Source: Mycolicibacterium gilvum
GTDB taxonomy: Bacteria; Actinomycetota; Actinomycetes; Mycobacteriales; Mycobacteriaceae
DNA length: 64,000 nucleotides
Assembly: GCF_900454025.1 (NCBI RefSeq)
Contig: NZ_UGQM01000001.1
Location: 3,906,001-3,970,000, forward strand
Direction of reading: 5' to 3'
Shown: one piece after another, positions 8,664 to 17,559 of the stretch
How the letters are laid out: every line of letters begins with the position of its first letter
Position numbering within the stretch: the first letter of the stretch is position 1
Translations under genes and position numbers: made by a program
The notes under the pieces: model-generated
Database searches by the model: none
Told to the model about the DNA's origin: nothing
Seen by the model: the letters and a program-made list of their open reading frames with translations, nothing else

Positions 8664-9512
8664 TCAGCGCTGGGTACCGCTCGTGCCCAGGATGGTCAGC
8701 TCCAAGGCCAGCGCGACGCCGCAGACGGCGAGCACGACGGCGAAGGCGATCCAGTCCCGTCGTTTCGGTCCGGACGGAACGGCCGAGATCTGCCCTGCGC
8801 CACCGCGTGCGGTGATCGCGTCGCCCATCTCGTCGGCCCGGCGCAGCGCCACGGTGACGGCCGCGGCGAGCATATCGATGACCTCCGACGCCCACTGCCG
8901 GACCCTGGCTCGGCGGCGCGCGTCGACGTCTCCGGGACGGAGCCTGCGCGCCGCGTAGAGGACGCTGAACTCGTCGATCAGCATCGGAAACGCCCTCAGC
9001 GCCAACGCGATCGTGACCGCCCACTCGTCAACGGGTATCCGCAGTGGCCGCAACGGCCGGCCGAGTTTGGCGACCGCGGGCGCGACCTCGGCGACGTTGG
9101 TGGTCCAGGAGACCATCGCGCCGAGGCCCAGCAGCACGATGGACAGCGCGGTGATGCGCAGGAAGTTCAACAACCCACCGAGCCCGACGGTCATCGACCC
9201 GACGCTGAATTCCGGCGTGCCGCCGGCGAATGTCGCGGTGACCGCGCCCAGCAGCAGGAGGAACCACAGCCAGCCCGGGATCGACGGCAGTACTCCCCGC
9301 GGGATGCGGGCGATCCTCGCCGCGATGACGACCAGCAGCGCCACCGCAGCGATCGGCACCCACCCGGGGTAGAACGTCAACAGCACACCGATCGCGGCGA
9401 CGATGATCAGCTTCGACCCCGCCCACAGATCGTGCATCGGGGTGCGGCCCGGCACCGGACGCAGCAGCACGACCTGCCTGCGCGGTTTGCGCGGCGTCCC
9501 GGCGGCGGTCAT
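8664..9512 (-). CDS. ECF transporter transmembrane protein EcfT (CbiQ family)
   Basis: A 282-residue membrane protein. Hydrophobic segments lie near 33-50, 52-70, 80-98, 110-135 and at the C-terminus (about 250-272). The cytoplasmic part holds the two coupling-helix regions of EcfT proteins, [12 protein letters not shown] near 172-183 and [15 protein letters not shown] near 226-240, the latter matching the Ala-Arg-Gly motif that grips the ATPases. It starts in an ATGA overlap with the upstream tri-domain gene (9509-9512), so the two are made together. With that gene it forms a complete energy-coupling factor importer. It corresponds, from memory, to Rv2325c. Confidence 0.9.
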   Translation of the reverse strand: MTAAGTPRKPRRQVVLLRPVPGRTPMHDLWAGSKLIIVAAIGVLLTFYPGWVPIAAVALLVVIAARIARIPRGVLPSIPGWLWFLLLLGAVTATFAGGTPEFSVGSMTVGLGGLLNFLRITALSIVLLGLGAMVSWTTNVAEVAPAVAKLGRPLRPLRIPVDEWAVTIALALRAFPMLIDEFSVLYAARRLRPGDVDARRRARVRQWASEVIDMLAAAVTVALRRADEMGDAITARGGAGQISAVPSGPKRRDWIAFAVVLAVCGVALALELTILGTSGTQR

Positions 9513-11557
9513 GACCGGCCTCCTGCCGTGGTCGGCTCCGTGGCGAGGACGCCGTCGGCGAGATGCAGCGTGCGCGGGCACAGGTTCTCCAGCCCCGCGA
9601 AGTCGTGGGAGATCACGACGACGGTCAGCCGTTTGCGCCGGCGGAGATCCACGAGGAGGTGCAGCAGCCCGCGCTGGGACGCGGCGTCCAGGCCGGCCAG
9701 CGGTTCGTCGAGGATCAGCGCACGCGGCGACCGCGCGAGCAGACCGGCCAGCACCACGCGCCGCATCTGCCCACCGCTGAGCTGGTCGATGCGGCGGTCG
9801 GCGAGTGCGGGGTCCAGGCCGACGGTGCCCAGCGCCGTGATGACCCGGTCCCGGTCACGCACCGAGAATCCGGCGGCAGATGCGATTTCGTGGGCCACGT
9901 GGCTGCGCATCAGTTGCAGCCGGGCGGCCTGGAAGGAGATCGCGACGGCGCCGACCTGATCGGAGACCGGTTTGCCGTCGAGTAGGCACGACCCCACGGT
10001 GGGCACCGCGAGCCCGGCCATGATCCACGCCAGCGTGGACTTGCCCGACCCGTTGAGGCCGTGGATCAGCACGCCGTCGCCCTCGTGCACGGTGAAGTCG
10101 ATGCCGCTCAACGCCGTCTTCGCCCACGGGGTTCCGCTGCCGTACTCGTGGCCGACGTCGCGGAGCTCGAGCACGGGCACGCCGCGGGGAGGTCCGGACT
10201 CCTCGGACGCCGACGGCGCGTCGGCGGTCTCGACCATCTCCATGTTGTCGGAGTCCGCGCCGTTGCCGGCCAGTGTCACGGTGCGGTCGGCCGCGTCGGC
10301 CTCGTCGTTGTAGTGCGTGATGTGCACGAGCGCGGTGCGGTGCCGCCGGGTCAGCCCGGACAGCACTGACATCAGGTCCTCGCGGCCGTCCTGGTCCACC
10401 ATGCTGGTGACCTCGTCGGCGACGAGCAACGACGGCTCGCGTGCCAGCGCCGCGGCGACCGCGAGGCGCTGCAGTTCGCCGCCGGACAGGCCGCCGGTGT
10501 CGCGTTCTGCGAGACCGTCGAGGCCGACCTCCCCGAGGAGCCTGTCCACATCGACGGCGGTGCCCGGCGGCAGACCCCAGACGAGATCGTCGGCGACCCG
10601 GGTGCCGAGCACCTGGCTCTCGGGATGCTGCATGACCACCGCGGTGCCGCCGATCCTGCCCAGCCCCACCGCGCCGGGACGCTCGACCGTGCCGCCGGTG
10701 GGTTCACGTCCGGACAGCACCAGCATCAGCGTCGTCTTGCCCGATCCGTTGGCGCCGGTGACCGCGACATGCTCGCCGGGTTGCACCGCGAGCGACACCG
10801 GGCCGAGCGCGTCGTGGTCGGTGCCCGGATAGCGGAAGCGGACGTCGGTGAGTGTCAGTGGGGTGGGCGCGATCTCGCCGGTGTCAGCCGAGGCTTCCAG
10901 CTTGTGGACGTCGGGCACGCCGGCGAGCCGCTTGAGCACGCGCGAGAGCGCCCACCAGCCGACCAGGCTGACGAACGTGATGCTGACGACGCCGGAGGCG
11001 AAGAACAGGAACGGCCAGTAGTGCAGCATGGTCGCGAAATCCCGGGTGAGCCGCTCGCCGACGGGGGCCAGACCCGGCACGCGCTCCAGCACCGCGGCGG
11101 TGCCGGCGATGTTGGCCGTCACGGAGTCGAAGATCAGGTTGCGCAGCCGGCTGAGCACGCCCAGCGCGGCGACGATCACGATTCCGAACAGCGCGCCCGC
11201 CACCAGCGCGCACACGAACACCGTCGGCGTTCCGCGTCCGCGCCGCTTCACGATCCCGGTCAGCCCGCCGATGTAGGCGCAGTTGATCACCGTCATCAGA
11301 CCGCCCATGCCGGCGATCAGGAAGGCGACCAGGCCACCGGCCACGGTCGCGGCGAGCAGCACGCGCATCCGGTGGCGATAGGCCAGCAGACCCATAGGCA
11401 CCGTGCCCACCAGCGACAGACCTGCGGCGAACGGGACGACGACGGCGATGATCGCGATGGCCGCGCACAGCGCCGCCATCACGGCTGCCTGCGCGAGTTC
11501 GACGGGCTGAAGTCGGCCGGTCCGTCGAGTGTCGCTCTCCGAACGGCCCGAGGTCAT
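9509..11557 (-). CDS. Tri-domain ECF transporter: fused S-like membrane domain and two ABC ATPases
   Basis: A 682-residue protein starting at ATG 11557. The N-terminal 235 or so residues contain about six hydrophobic segments like an S-component. ATPase 1 (about 250-455) has Walker [10 protein letters not shown], signature [12 protein letters not shown] and Walker [10 protein letters not shown]. ATPase 2 (about 480-680) has [21 protein letters not shown] and [11 protein letters not shown]. So substrate binding and both motors are on one chain, while EcfT is the next gene. This matches the mycobacterial protein I recall as Rv2326c. The substrate (a vitamin or metal) cannot be read from the sequence; no riboswitch was seen upstream. 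Both ATP sites look intact. Confidence 0.88.
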   Translation of the reverse strand: MTSGRSESDTRRTGRLQPVELAQAAVMAALCAAIAIIAVVVPFAAGLSLVGTVPMGLLAYRHRMRVLLAATVAGGLVAFLIAGMGGLMTVINCAYIGGLTGIVKRRGRGTPTVFVCALVAGALFGIVIVAALGVLSRLRNLIFDSVTANIAGTAAVLERVPGLAPVGERLTRDFATMLHYWPFLFFASGVVSITFVSLVGWWALSRVLKRLAGVPDVHKLEASADTGEIAPTPLTLTDVRFRYPGTDHDALGPVSLAVQPGEHVAVTGANGSGKTTLMLVLSGREPTGGTVERPGAVGLGRIGGTAVVMQHPESQVLGTRVADDLVWGLPPGTAVDVDRLLGEVGLDGLAERDTGGLSGGELQRLAVAAALAREPSLLVADEVTSMVDQDGREDLMSVLSGLTRRHRTALVHITHYNDEADAADRTVTLAGNGADSDNMEMVETADAPSASEESGPPRGVPVLELRDVGHEYGSGTPWAKTALSGIDFTVHEGDGVLIHGLNGSGKSTLAWIMAGLAVPTVGSCLLDGKPVSDQVGAVAISFQAARLQLMRSHVAHEIASAAGFSVRDRDRVITALGTVGLDPALADRRIDQLSGGQMRRVVLAGLLARSPRALILDEPLAGLDAASQRGLLHLLVDLRRRKRLTVVVISHDFAGLENLCPRTLHLADGVLATEPTTAGGRS

Positions 11558-11638
11558 CTCACGATTCTGCCAGTCGCCTGAGAATTGGCCCGCCCGCCCG
11601 GCCTCCGGCGGACTCGCCGGGCGCGCGGCTGGGGACAT

Positions 11639-11658
11639 ATAGCAAAGCTATGTAACAT
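11639..11658 (+). promoter_or_regulatory. Inverted repeat and leaderless -10 element of the MarR gene
   Basis: ATAGC-aaa-GCTAT (11639-11651) is directly followed by TAACAT (11653-11658), a TAnnnT-type -10 with exactly six bases to the ATG at 11665. This spacing predicts transcription starting at or next to the start codon, the leaderless form common in mycobacteria; no ribosome site precedes the ATG. The repeat is well placed for autorepression by the MarR product. Confidence 0.5.
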
Positions 11659-11664
11659 CGGTTC

Positions 11665-12105
11665 ATGTCGTCGACGCTCGGATCGGATCTGCTCTCGGTG
11701 GTGGCACGCATCAACCGCCTCGCCAATCAGCGGGTGCGGATGCCCGTCCCGTTCGCCCAGGCGCGCCTGCTGTCCACCATCGAGGACCGAGGCGAGGCGC
11801 GCATCTCCGACCTCGCCGCGCTCGATCACTGCTCGCAACCGACGATGACGACCCAGGTCCGTCGCCTGGAGGACGCCGGCCTGGTCGCCCGCACCGCCGA
11901 CCCGAACGATGCGCGCGCCGTGCTGATCCGCATCACCCCGGCCGGCGTCTCGGCGTTGCGCCAGGCGCGGGCGGATCGCGGCGCGGCCGTCGACCCCTAC
12001 CTCGAGCGGCTCGACGACACCGACCGCGCGACGCTCACACAGGCCGTGGACATCATGCGGCGACTCGTTGAGGACGCGACCTCCCCCAGCGCCGTGCCGC
12101 GCTGA
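11665..12105 (+). CDS. MarR-family transcriptional regulator
   Basis: A 146-residue winged-helix protein. Residues about 30-100 hold the DNA-binding core, including the recognition helix region CSQPTMTTQVRRLEDAGLV and the wing TADPNDARAVLIRITPAG, a classic MarR block (DxRxxxxxLT). Flanking helices would make the dimer interface. It is followed after 48 bases by an MFS transporter on the same strand, a frequent MarR-transporter pairing, and both promoters carry inverted repeats. It probably represses itself and the transporter in response to a small ligand that cannot be named. From memory it corresponds to Rv2327. Confidence 0.87.
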   Translation: MSSTLGSDLLSVVARINRLANQRVRMPVPFAQARLLSTIEDRGEARISDLAALDHCSQPTMTTQVRRLEDAGLVARTADPNDARAVLIRITPAGVSALRQARADRGAAVDPYLERLDDTDRATLTQAVDIMRRLVEDATSPSAVPR

Positions 12106-12128
12106 TCCGCTCGCAGTTTGGGATCATC

Positions 12129-12156
12129 CATAGGGTCTCTATATAGTTCTCCTATG
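12129..12156 (+). promoter_or_regulatory. Inverted repeat and leaderless promoter of the MFS transporter
   Basis: CATAGG (12129-12134) and CCTATG (12151-12156) form arms around TATAGT (12142-12147), a -10 hexamer six bases before the ATG at 12154; the right arm includes the start codon. No Shine-Dalgarno sequence is present, so the mRNA is probably leaderless. The repeat is a candidate MarR operator. Its arms share the hexamer CATAGG with the AbiEi operator at 3299, probably by chance. Confidence 0.5.
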
Positions 12157-13368
12157 CTTCGCTCTCAACCGAAGGCCGTCTGGGCCGTGGCTTTCGCGTC
12201 CGTCGTCGCATTCATGGGCATCGGGCTCGTCGACCCGATCCTCAAACCGATCGCCGACAACCTCGACGCGTCGCCGTCTCAGGTCTCGCTGCTGTTCACC
12301 AGCTACATGGCGGTGATGGGCGTCGCGATGCTGATCACCGGTGTCGTGTCGAGCCGGATCGGCCCCAAGCGGACCCTGCTGCTCGGTCTGGTGATCATCA
12401 TCGCGGGCGCCGGTCTGGCCGGGACGAGCGATTCGGTGATGGGCATCGTCGGCTGGCGCGCACTGTGGGGTCTGGGCAACGCGCTGTTCATCGCGACCGC
12501 ACTGGCCACCATCGTGAGCTCGGCGAAGGGTTCGGTGGCGCAGGCGATCATCCTCTACGAAGCCGCGCTCGGCGTCGGCATCGCGGTGGGTCCGCTCGTC
12601 GGCGGCGTACTCGGCTCCGTCTCGTGGCGTGGACCGTTCTTCGGCGTCTCCGTGCTCATGGTCGTCGCGCTCGTGGTCACCGCGTTCCTGCTTCCCGCGA
12701 CACCGCCCGCCGCCCGCGCCACCACGCTGGCCGATCCGTTCCGCGCCCTGCGCCACCGCGGCCTGTTCGGAGTCGGCGTCACCGCGCTGCTCTACAACTT
12801 CGGCTTCTTCACCCTGCTGGCGTTCACACCCTTCCCGCTCGACATGGGCGCACAGCAGATCGGCCTGATCTTCTTCGGATGGGGTGTCGCGCTGGCGGTG
12901 ACGTCGGTGTTCGTCGCACCGCGGCTGCAACGACGGTTCGGCACCGTGCCGACGCTGCTGGTGAACCTGATCGCGATGTCGGCGACGCTCGCCGTGATGG
13001 CCGTCGGCGCCGACCACAAGGCCGTGCTGGCCGCCTGCGTCGTGGTGGCCGGACTCTGGATCGGCATCAACAACACCCTGATCACCGAAGCCGTGATGAA
13101 GGCCGCGCCGGTCGAGCGGGGGGTCGCGTCGGCGGCCTACAGCTTCATGCGGTTCGGCGGCGCCGCCGTGGCGCCGTGGCTGGCCGGGGTGCTCGGCGAG
13201 ACGTTCAGCGTGCATGTGCCGTTCTGGGTCGGCGCGGGGGCCGTGCTACTCGCCGCCGGCGCGCTCGCGGCCACCCGAACCCACCTGCGCCACCTCGACG
13301 ACGAGGAGACCGGTATCGACGAGCTCATCGACGAGGCGCGGGCCCTGACCGTGGGCAGCGACAGCTGA
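12154..13368 (+). CDS. MFS transporter (drug:H+ antiporter-like, 12 TM)
   Basis: A 404-residue integral membrane protein with about 12 hydrophobic segments and the MFS loop motif between TM2 and TM3, GVVSSRIGPKRTLLLG. The second half (from about 200) repeats the topology. The C-terminal tail is short and acidic. The start at 12154 is chosen over an upstream TTG because the hydrophobic first helix begins almost at once. Its place next to a MarR regulator suggests an efflux pump induced by a toxic compound; the substrate cannot be told. Confidence 0.82.
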   Translation: MLRSQPKAVWAVAFASVVAFMGIGLVDPILKPIADNLDASPSQVSLLFTSYMAVMGVAMLITGVVSSRIGPKRTLLLGLVIIIAGAGLAGTSDSVMGIVGWRALWGLGNALFIATALATIVSSAKGSVAQAIILYEAALGVGIAVGPLVGGVLGSVSWRGPFFGVSVLMVVALVVTAFLLPATPPAARATTLADPFRALRHRGLFGVGVTALLYNFGFFTLLAFTPFPLDMGAQQIGLIFFGWGVALAVTSVFVAPRLQRRFGTVPTLLVNLIAMSATLAVMAVGADHKAVLAACVVVAGLWIGINNTLITEAVMKAAPVERGVASAAYSFMRFGGAAVAPWLAGVLGETFSVHVPFWVGAGAVLLAAGALAATRTHLRHLDDEETGIDELIDEARALTVGSDS

Positions 13369-13371
13369 GGA

Positions 13372-14106
13372 TCAGGTGACCGACACCCCGATCAGATACC
13401 CGACGAGATAGGTCAGTGCGATCGCGGCGCCGCCGAGCAGCAGTTGCCGCACCGCCGACCGGATCCGCGGACGTCGGGTGAAGCGGGCCGCGGCGGCGCC
13501 GGCGAGCAGCAGACCCACACCGCCGCAAGCCAATCCGGCCCACAACGATTCGTAGCCGAGCAGGTACGGGACCAACGGGATCACCGCGCCGATCGCAAAC
13601 AGGAAGAACGACGACAGCGCCGCCACCCATGGCGAGGGCTTCTCGCGCGGATCCACCCCCAGCTCCTGCACCAGGTGGAAATTCATCGCCTTGGCCTCGT
13701 CGCGGTGGATTTCCTCGGTCGCCTTGGTCGCGGTCTCCGGGGTCATCCCCATGTCGGTGAGCATCGCCACCAGCTCGGCGCGTTCGGCCTGCGGATGGTT
13801 CTCGAACGACCGACGCTCCACGCGCACTTCGGATTCGATCTGCTCGTTGGCCGTCATCACCGACGTGTACTCCCCGAGCGCCATCGAGAACGCGCCCGCC
13901 AACAACCCGGCGACCCCGCTGATGACCACGGTGTGGGCGTCGGCCGACGCCGCGACACCCGCGATCAGCGCCGTGTTGCTGACCAGACCGTCCATCGCCC
14001 CGAAAGTCGCGGCGCGCAACCATCCTCCGGTCACGTCGGCGTGCGCGTGATCGGCGACGTGCGGCTTGCCGGTCGGCGAGAACGGACCCCCTGCGGACTG
14101 AGCCAT
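13372..14106 (-). CDS. VIT1/CCC1-family metal transporter
   Basis: A 244-residue protein. The N-terminal block WLRAATFGAMDGLVSNTALI and the following SGVAGLLAGAFSMALGEYTS are characteristic of the VIT1/CCC1 iron and manganese exporter family. The cytoplasmic loop (about 85-145) is charged, with EEIHRDEAKAM, as in family members that bind metal there. Three further hydrophobic segments follow. The likely action is moving Fe(II) or Mn(II) out of the cytoplasm to limit toxicity. The start at 14106 is preferred; a second in-frame start at 14166 would add 20 residues lying over the palindrome. Divergent from the acyl-CoA oxidase, convergent with the MFS gene. Confidence 0.83.
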   Translation of the reverse strand: MAQSAGGPFSPTGKPHVADHAHADVTGGWLRAATFGAMDGLVSNTALIAGVAASADAHTVVISGVAGLLAGAFSMALGEYTSVMTANEQIESEVRVERRSFENHPQAERAELVAMLTDMGMTPETATKATEEIHRDEAKAMNFHLVQELGVDPREKPSPWVAALSSFFLFAIGAVIPLVPYLLGYESLWAGLACGGVGLLLAGAAAARFTRRPRIRSAVRQLLLGGAAIALTYLVGYLIGVSVT

Positions 14107-14140
14107 CCGCTGATTGAACACCCACCCCGGCCGGCTCCGG

Positions 14141-14160
14141 AACCCAGGTTTACCTGGGTT
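14141..14160. promoter_or_regulatory. Twenty-base palindrome in the VIT / acyl-CoA oxidase intergenic region
   Basis: AACCCAGGT-tt-ACCTGGGTT: two perfect 9-base arms around two bases, in the only space between two divergent starts (14106 and 14208). Length and symmetry fit a dimeric regulator. The AGGT/ACCT halves recall metal-regulator boxes, but the spacing does not fit the IdeR consensus. The protein that binds it is unknown. Confidence 0.55.
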
Positions 14161-14207
14161 TGCCACATCACAGTTTGCGCTCGCGCGCAGAGGGTTACCG
14201 TCGAGGC

Positions 14208-16169
14208 ATGACCACTACTGCCGAGCACCTCCGGAACTCCCTGGACGGCCGCTTCCGGGATGTGAAGAACCGCGTGCGGCGGGAGCTCAGCGACGACGTC
14301 TTCCGGCCGCACTACACCCCCAACACCGTCATCGCCCGCACCAAAGTGGCCGAGCAGATGAAGATCATGGCCGCCCGCGGCGCCGCCGAGGACGGGTTCA
14401 AGAAGGAGCACGGCGGCAACGGAGACGTCGGCGCCGCCGTCACCCAGATCGAGATGCTCGCGATGAGCGACCTGTCACTGATGGTGAAGGCCGGCGTGCA
14501 GTGGGGTCTGTTCGGCGGAGCCATCGAGAATCTCGGCACCGAGCGGCACCACGACGCCTACGTCAAGAAGCTCATCAACCTCGAGGTGCTGGGCTGCTTC
14601 GCGATGACCGAGACCGGCCACGGCAGCGACGTGCAGTCACTCGAGACGACGGCCACCTACGATCCGGCCACCCAGGAGTTCGTGATCGACTCCCCCACAC
14701 CGTCCTCCCGGAAGGACTACATCGGCGGCGCCGCCGAGACCGCCCGCGTCGCAGCCGTTTTCGCACAGCTCATCACCCCCGACGGCGTGAAGCACGGCGT
14801 GCACTGCTTCGTCGTGCCGATCCGTGACGAGCAGGGCGAGGATCTGCCGGGCGTCACCACCTCGGACTGCCACTACAAGGGTGGTCTCCCCGGCGTCGAC
14901 AACGGCCGCATCCAGTTCGACCAGGTGCGCATCCCGCGCGAGAACCTGCTCAACAAGTATGCCGACGTCGCCGAGGACGGCACGTACAGCTCACCGATCG
15001 AGAACCCCAACCGCCGCTTCTTCACGATGCTGGGCACCCTGATCCGCGGCCGGGTCACCGTCGGCGGCAGCGCCGGCGCCGCAGCACGCGTCGCCCTGGA
15101 CATCGCCACCCGATATGCGTTGCAGCGCAGGCAGTTCGAAGACCCCGACGGCGGCGAGGTGCTGCTGATGGACTACCTCGTCCACCAGCGCCGGCTGTTC
15201 CCGCTGATCGCCCGGTCCTATGCGCTGCAGTACGCCCAGAACGAGCTGGTCGCCCGATGCCACGAACTGCAGACCGCCGACGATCCCGACCCCGAAGACC
15301 AGCGTGAACTCGAATCCCGCGCGGCCGGCCTCAAGGCCGCCAACACCTGGCATGCCACCCGCGCCATCCAGGAGGCCCGCGAAGCCTGCGGCGGCGCCGG
15401 ATATCTGGCGGAGAACCGGCTGATCGCCCTGAAGGCCGACACCGACGTCTTCACCACCTTCGAAGGCGACAACCACGTGCTGTTCCAGTTGGTGGCCAAA
15501 GAACTGCTGACCGCCTACGCCGACGACATCAAGGGCATGAGCCCGGTCGACTGGGTGCGCTTCGCGGCCAACTTCGCCGGCGAGCGCGTACTCAAACGCA
15601 CTGCGGCGCAGACGATCATGCAGACCATCCTGGACACCCGCGAGGACAACGAGGAAGAGGGCAGTCTGTTCAACCGCGGCACCCAGGTGCAGATGTTCGA
15701 GGACCGCGAACAGTACATGCTCTCGTCGGTGGCCCGCCGCATCCAGAGCAAGTCCAAGGAGATGGGCGCGTTCGACGCGTTCAACTCGGTGCAGGACCAC
15801 GTGCTGCACACCGCCCAGGCCCACATCGACCGGATCATCCTGGAGGCGTTCGTCGCCGGCATCGACTCCTGCCAGGACAGGCAGGCCCGCGAGATCCTGG
15901 GCATGGTGTGCGACCTGTACGCGCTGTCGGTGATCGAAGAGGACAAGGCGTGGTTCGTCGAACACCGCTTCCTGTCCACCGAGCGGGCCAAAGCCGTCAC
16001 CCGCGGCATCAACGACCGCTGCCGGCGGCTGCGGCCCTACGCCGAACTGCTCGTCGACGGCTTCGGGATTCCCGAGAACCTGCGCTACGCGGAGATGCTG
16101 CACCCCGAGAACATCCCCGACGCCGACGAACACACCAGCCAGGACGCCACCAGCGCGGGCGTCATCTGA
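14208..16169 (+). CDS. Acyl-CoA oxidase / dehydrogenase (ACOX-like flavoprotein)
   Basis: A 653-residue protein, longer than the usual 380-residue acyl-CoA dehydrogenases and in the size range of acyl-CoA oxidases. Seen motifs: CFAMTETGHGSDVQ (about 142-155), the family's FAD/substrate block; TRYALQRRQF (about 300-309); and EACGGAGYLAENRL (about 397-410). The C-terminal 200 residues match the extra helical domain of oxidases. Expected reaction: FAD-dependent alpha,beta-oxidation of a fatty acyl-CoA to the trans-2-enoyl-CoA, with oxygen or an electron-transfer protein as acceptor. Monocistronic by layout, and divergent from the VIT gene over a palindrome. The exact substrate length is not predictable. 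Confidence 0.84.
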   Translation: MTTTAEHLRNSLDGRFRDVKNRVRRELSDDVFRPHYTPNTVIARTKVAEQMKIMAARGAAEDGFKKEHGGNGDVGAAVTQIEMLAMSDLSLMVKAGVQWGLFGGAIENLGTERHHDAYVKKLINLEVLGCFAMTETGHGSDVQSLETTATYDPATQEFVIDSPTPSSRKDYIGGAAETARVAAVFAQLITPDGVKHGVHCFVVPIRDEQGEDLPGVTTSDCHYKGGLPGVDNGRIQFDQVRIPRENLLNKYADVAEDGTYSSPIENPNRRFFTMLGTLIRGRVTVGGSAGAAARVALDIATRYALQRRQFEDPDGGEVLLMDYLVHQRRLFPLIARSYALQYAQNELVARCHELQTADDPDPEDQRELESRAAGLKAANTWHATRAIQEAREACGGAGYLAENRLIALKADTDVFTTFEGDNHVLFQLVAKELLTAYADDIKGMSPVDWVRFAANFAGERVLKRTAAQTIMQTILDTREDNEEEGSLFNRGTQVQMFEDREQYMLSSVARRIQSKSKEMGAFDAFNSVQDHVLHTAQAHIDRIILEAFVAGIDSCQDRQAREILGMVCDLYALSVIEEDKAWFVEHRFLSTERAKAVTRGINDRCRRLRPYAELLVDGFGIPENLRYAEMLHPENIPDADEHTSQDATSAGVI

Positions 16170-16175
16170 CGCCGG

Positions 16176-16658
16176 TCACTCGTTCGGGATCGGGTCCAGG
16201 ACGGTCAACCGGCCGTCCTCCAGGGTGACCCGGGCGGTGCCGATGCCCGTCGGGCAGCACGGCTCGTCCCCGCCCTGACGCCACTGGTACTGCACGACGG
16301 CGTCGCGCTCTCCCTGCGCGGTGACGGTGATGTAGGGCCGCGGGTCCATGGTCGGTGAGCCGACGGGTGCGCCGTCGTCGAAGAACAGCACCTGCTGCGG
16401 ACTGTCGGGCTGGTCGCCGGAGGAGACGACGACCCATTGCAGACGGCAGTCGGCCGCACTGCCCCTCGCGGTCTCGCGCCAGGCTCCCGCCGGCAGCAGC
16501 GCGTACTCGGACTCGACGGCCTGCTCGGTCGGGCCCGGGCCGCACTCGGCAGCGGTGCTCGTCGGGGCCGGTGCGGGCGGACTCCATCCGCACGCGGAGA
16601 CCGCGAGCATCACGAGGGTCAGCGCGACGTATCCGTGGCGAGCGCGCGAGATCGGCAT
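16176..16658 (-). CDS. LppP/LprE-type lipoprotein
   Basis: A 160-residue protein. From the ATG at 16658 it begins with a basic start, hydrophobic core and lipobox LAVSAC with the acceptor Cys at about residue 23, so it should be lipidated and anchored at the outer face of the membrane. The mature part has four further cysteines, including a CC pair (EPCCPTG), and a beta-rich pattern that resembles LppP/LprE lipoproteins of mycobacteria. No enzyme motif seen. Its 3' end lies 6 bases from the end of the acyl-CoA oxidase gene on the other strand; the tRNA-Asn is just upstream. Confidence 0.74.
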   Translation of the reverse strand: MPISRARHGYVALTLVMLAVSACGWSPPAPAPTSTAAECGPGPTEQAVESEYALLPAGAWRETARGSAADCRLQWVVVSSGDQPDSPQQVLFFDDGAPVGSPTMDPRPYITVTAQGERDAVVQYQWRQGGDEPCCPTGIGTARVTLEDGRLTVLDPIPNE

Positions 16659-16708
16659 GGAGCCAGGATAGGGACGAAACCCGTTGCCCGACAGCCGGAA
16701 AAAGATGG

Positions 16709-16781
<73 letters not shown>

Positions 16782-16818
16782 TTGCCCTCCCGCGGCGGTG
16801 TGCCGCGGGCCAGAGAGC

Positions 16819-16849
16819 ACTCTAGCCTACGTCGGCGCGCGCGTGCCAA
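16819..16849 (-). promoter_or_regulatory. Candidate promoter of tRNA-Asn
   Basis: On the minus strand, TTGGCA (16844-16849) and TAGAGT (16819-16824) make -35 and -10 elements 19 bases apart. Transcription would start about 30 bases before the tRNA. Between them and the tRNA lies a perfect 8-bp hairpin, CCCGCGGC/GCCGCGGG with a 5-base loop (16789-16809), which would be in the tRNA leader and could act in 5' processing. Spacing is slightly long. Confidence 0.4.
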
Positions 16850-16953
16850 TGCGTCGCCGGGTGAGCCGCCCCACCCGACTGTGAGGCAGGATGGACACGT
16901 CGGCGAGCCGACACATGGACACACAAGCACGGACAAGACACTGGAGGGCCTCT

Positions 16954-17217
16954 GTGATCGGGTATGTCGCCGCAGCTGCTGTCGGCTACGTGCTGGGAAC
17001 GAAGGCCGGCAGGCGGCGTTTCGAGCAGATCTCGGGCACCTACCGCGCCGTCACCGAAAGTCCGGCCGCCAAGGCGGTGCTCGACGCCGGGCGACGCAAG
17101 ATCGCCGAGCGGGTGTCCCCCGACCCGGCGATGGTGAAGCTGACACGCATCGACTCCGGCACCGAGGTTCTCGAGCCGGAGCCGATCGTGAAGAAAGAGT
17201 CCCGGGAAGGCCGCTAG
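16954..17217 (+). CDS. Small membrane-associated protein of unknown function
   Basis: An 87-residue protein. A GTG start at 16954 follows GGAGGG at good spacing, and is preferred over upstream ATGs at 16891 and 16915. Residues 1-16 are hydrophobic (VIGYVAAAAVGYVLGTKAG), followed by basic residues and a helical charged tail, the layout of YtxH-like small proteins. The role is unknown. Its stop codon TAG is shared with the stop of the next gene on the other strand in the palindrome CTAG. Confidence 0.6.
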   Translation: MIGYVAAAAVGYVLGTKAGRRRFEQISGTYRAVTESPAAKAVLDAGRRKIAERVSPDPAMVKLTRIDSGTEVLEPEPIVKKESREGR

Positions 17218-17498
17218 CCGATGGGCTGGGAGATCGTGGTGCCCGGCAGCAGCGGTGCGGTGTTGATGTACATGCCGCCGCCGCCGAGCCCGATCTGCGG
17301 GGTGCCGATGGTCGCGCCGGAGCCGTTCGAGTACGACAGGCAGTGACCGTCGGCCTGGTTTCCGAACCATGCCAGGCAGCGCGGCGCCGCGATGGTCTCC
17401 CCGGCGGTGTCGGCGGTCGTCAGGGATGCGTAGAGCGGAAAAGCGACGGCAGCGGCCGCGAAAGCCCCCGCGATCACGCGTGACGTGTTGACCTTCAC
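17214..17498 (-). CDS. Small exported protein (mycobacterial DUF7155-like)
   Basis: A 94-residue protein. A GTG start at 17498 gives a signal peptide (VKVNTSRVIAGAFAAAAVAFP) cut near residue 25-30. The mature peptide is short, with two Cys (CLAWFGNQADGHCLSYSNGS) that could pair, followed by Gly-rich sequence. This matches a mycobacterial family of short secreted proteins that I know as DUF7155; the function is not known to me. Located downstream of the dnaG-dgt pair on the same strand by layout but about 60 bases beyond, so probably separately transcribed. Confidence 0.62.
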   Translation of the reverse strand: MKVNTSRVIAGAFAAAAVAFPLYASLTTADTAGETIAAPRCLAWFGNQADGHCLSYSNGSGATIGTPQIGLGGGGMYINTAPLLPGTTISQPIG

Positions 17499-17559
17499 CG
17501 AAAGCTCACCTTCTCCCCGACGGATTGCAGCAGGCATAACCATAACCCGCCTATCGCTC

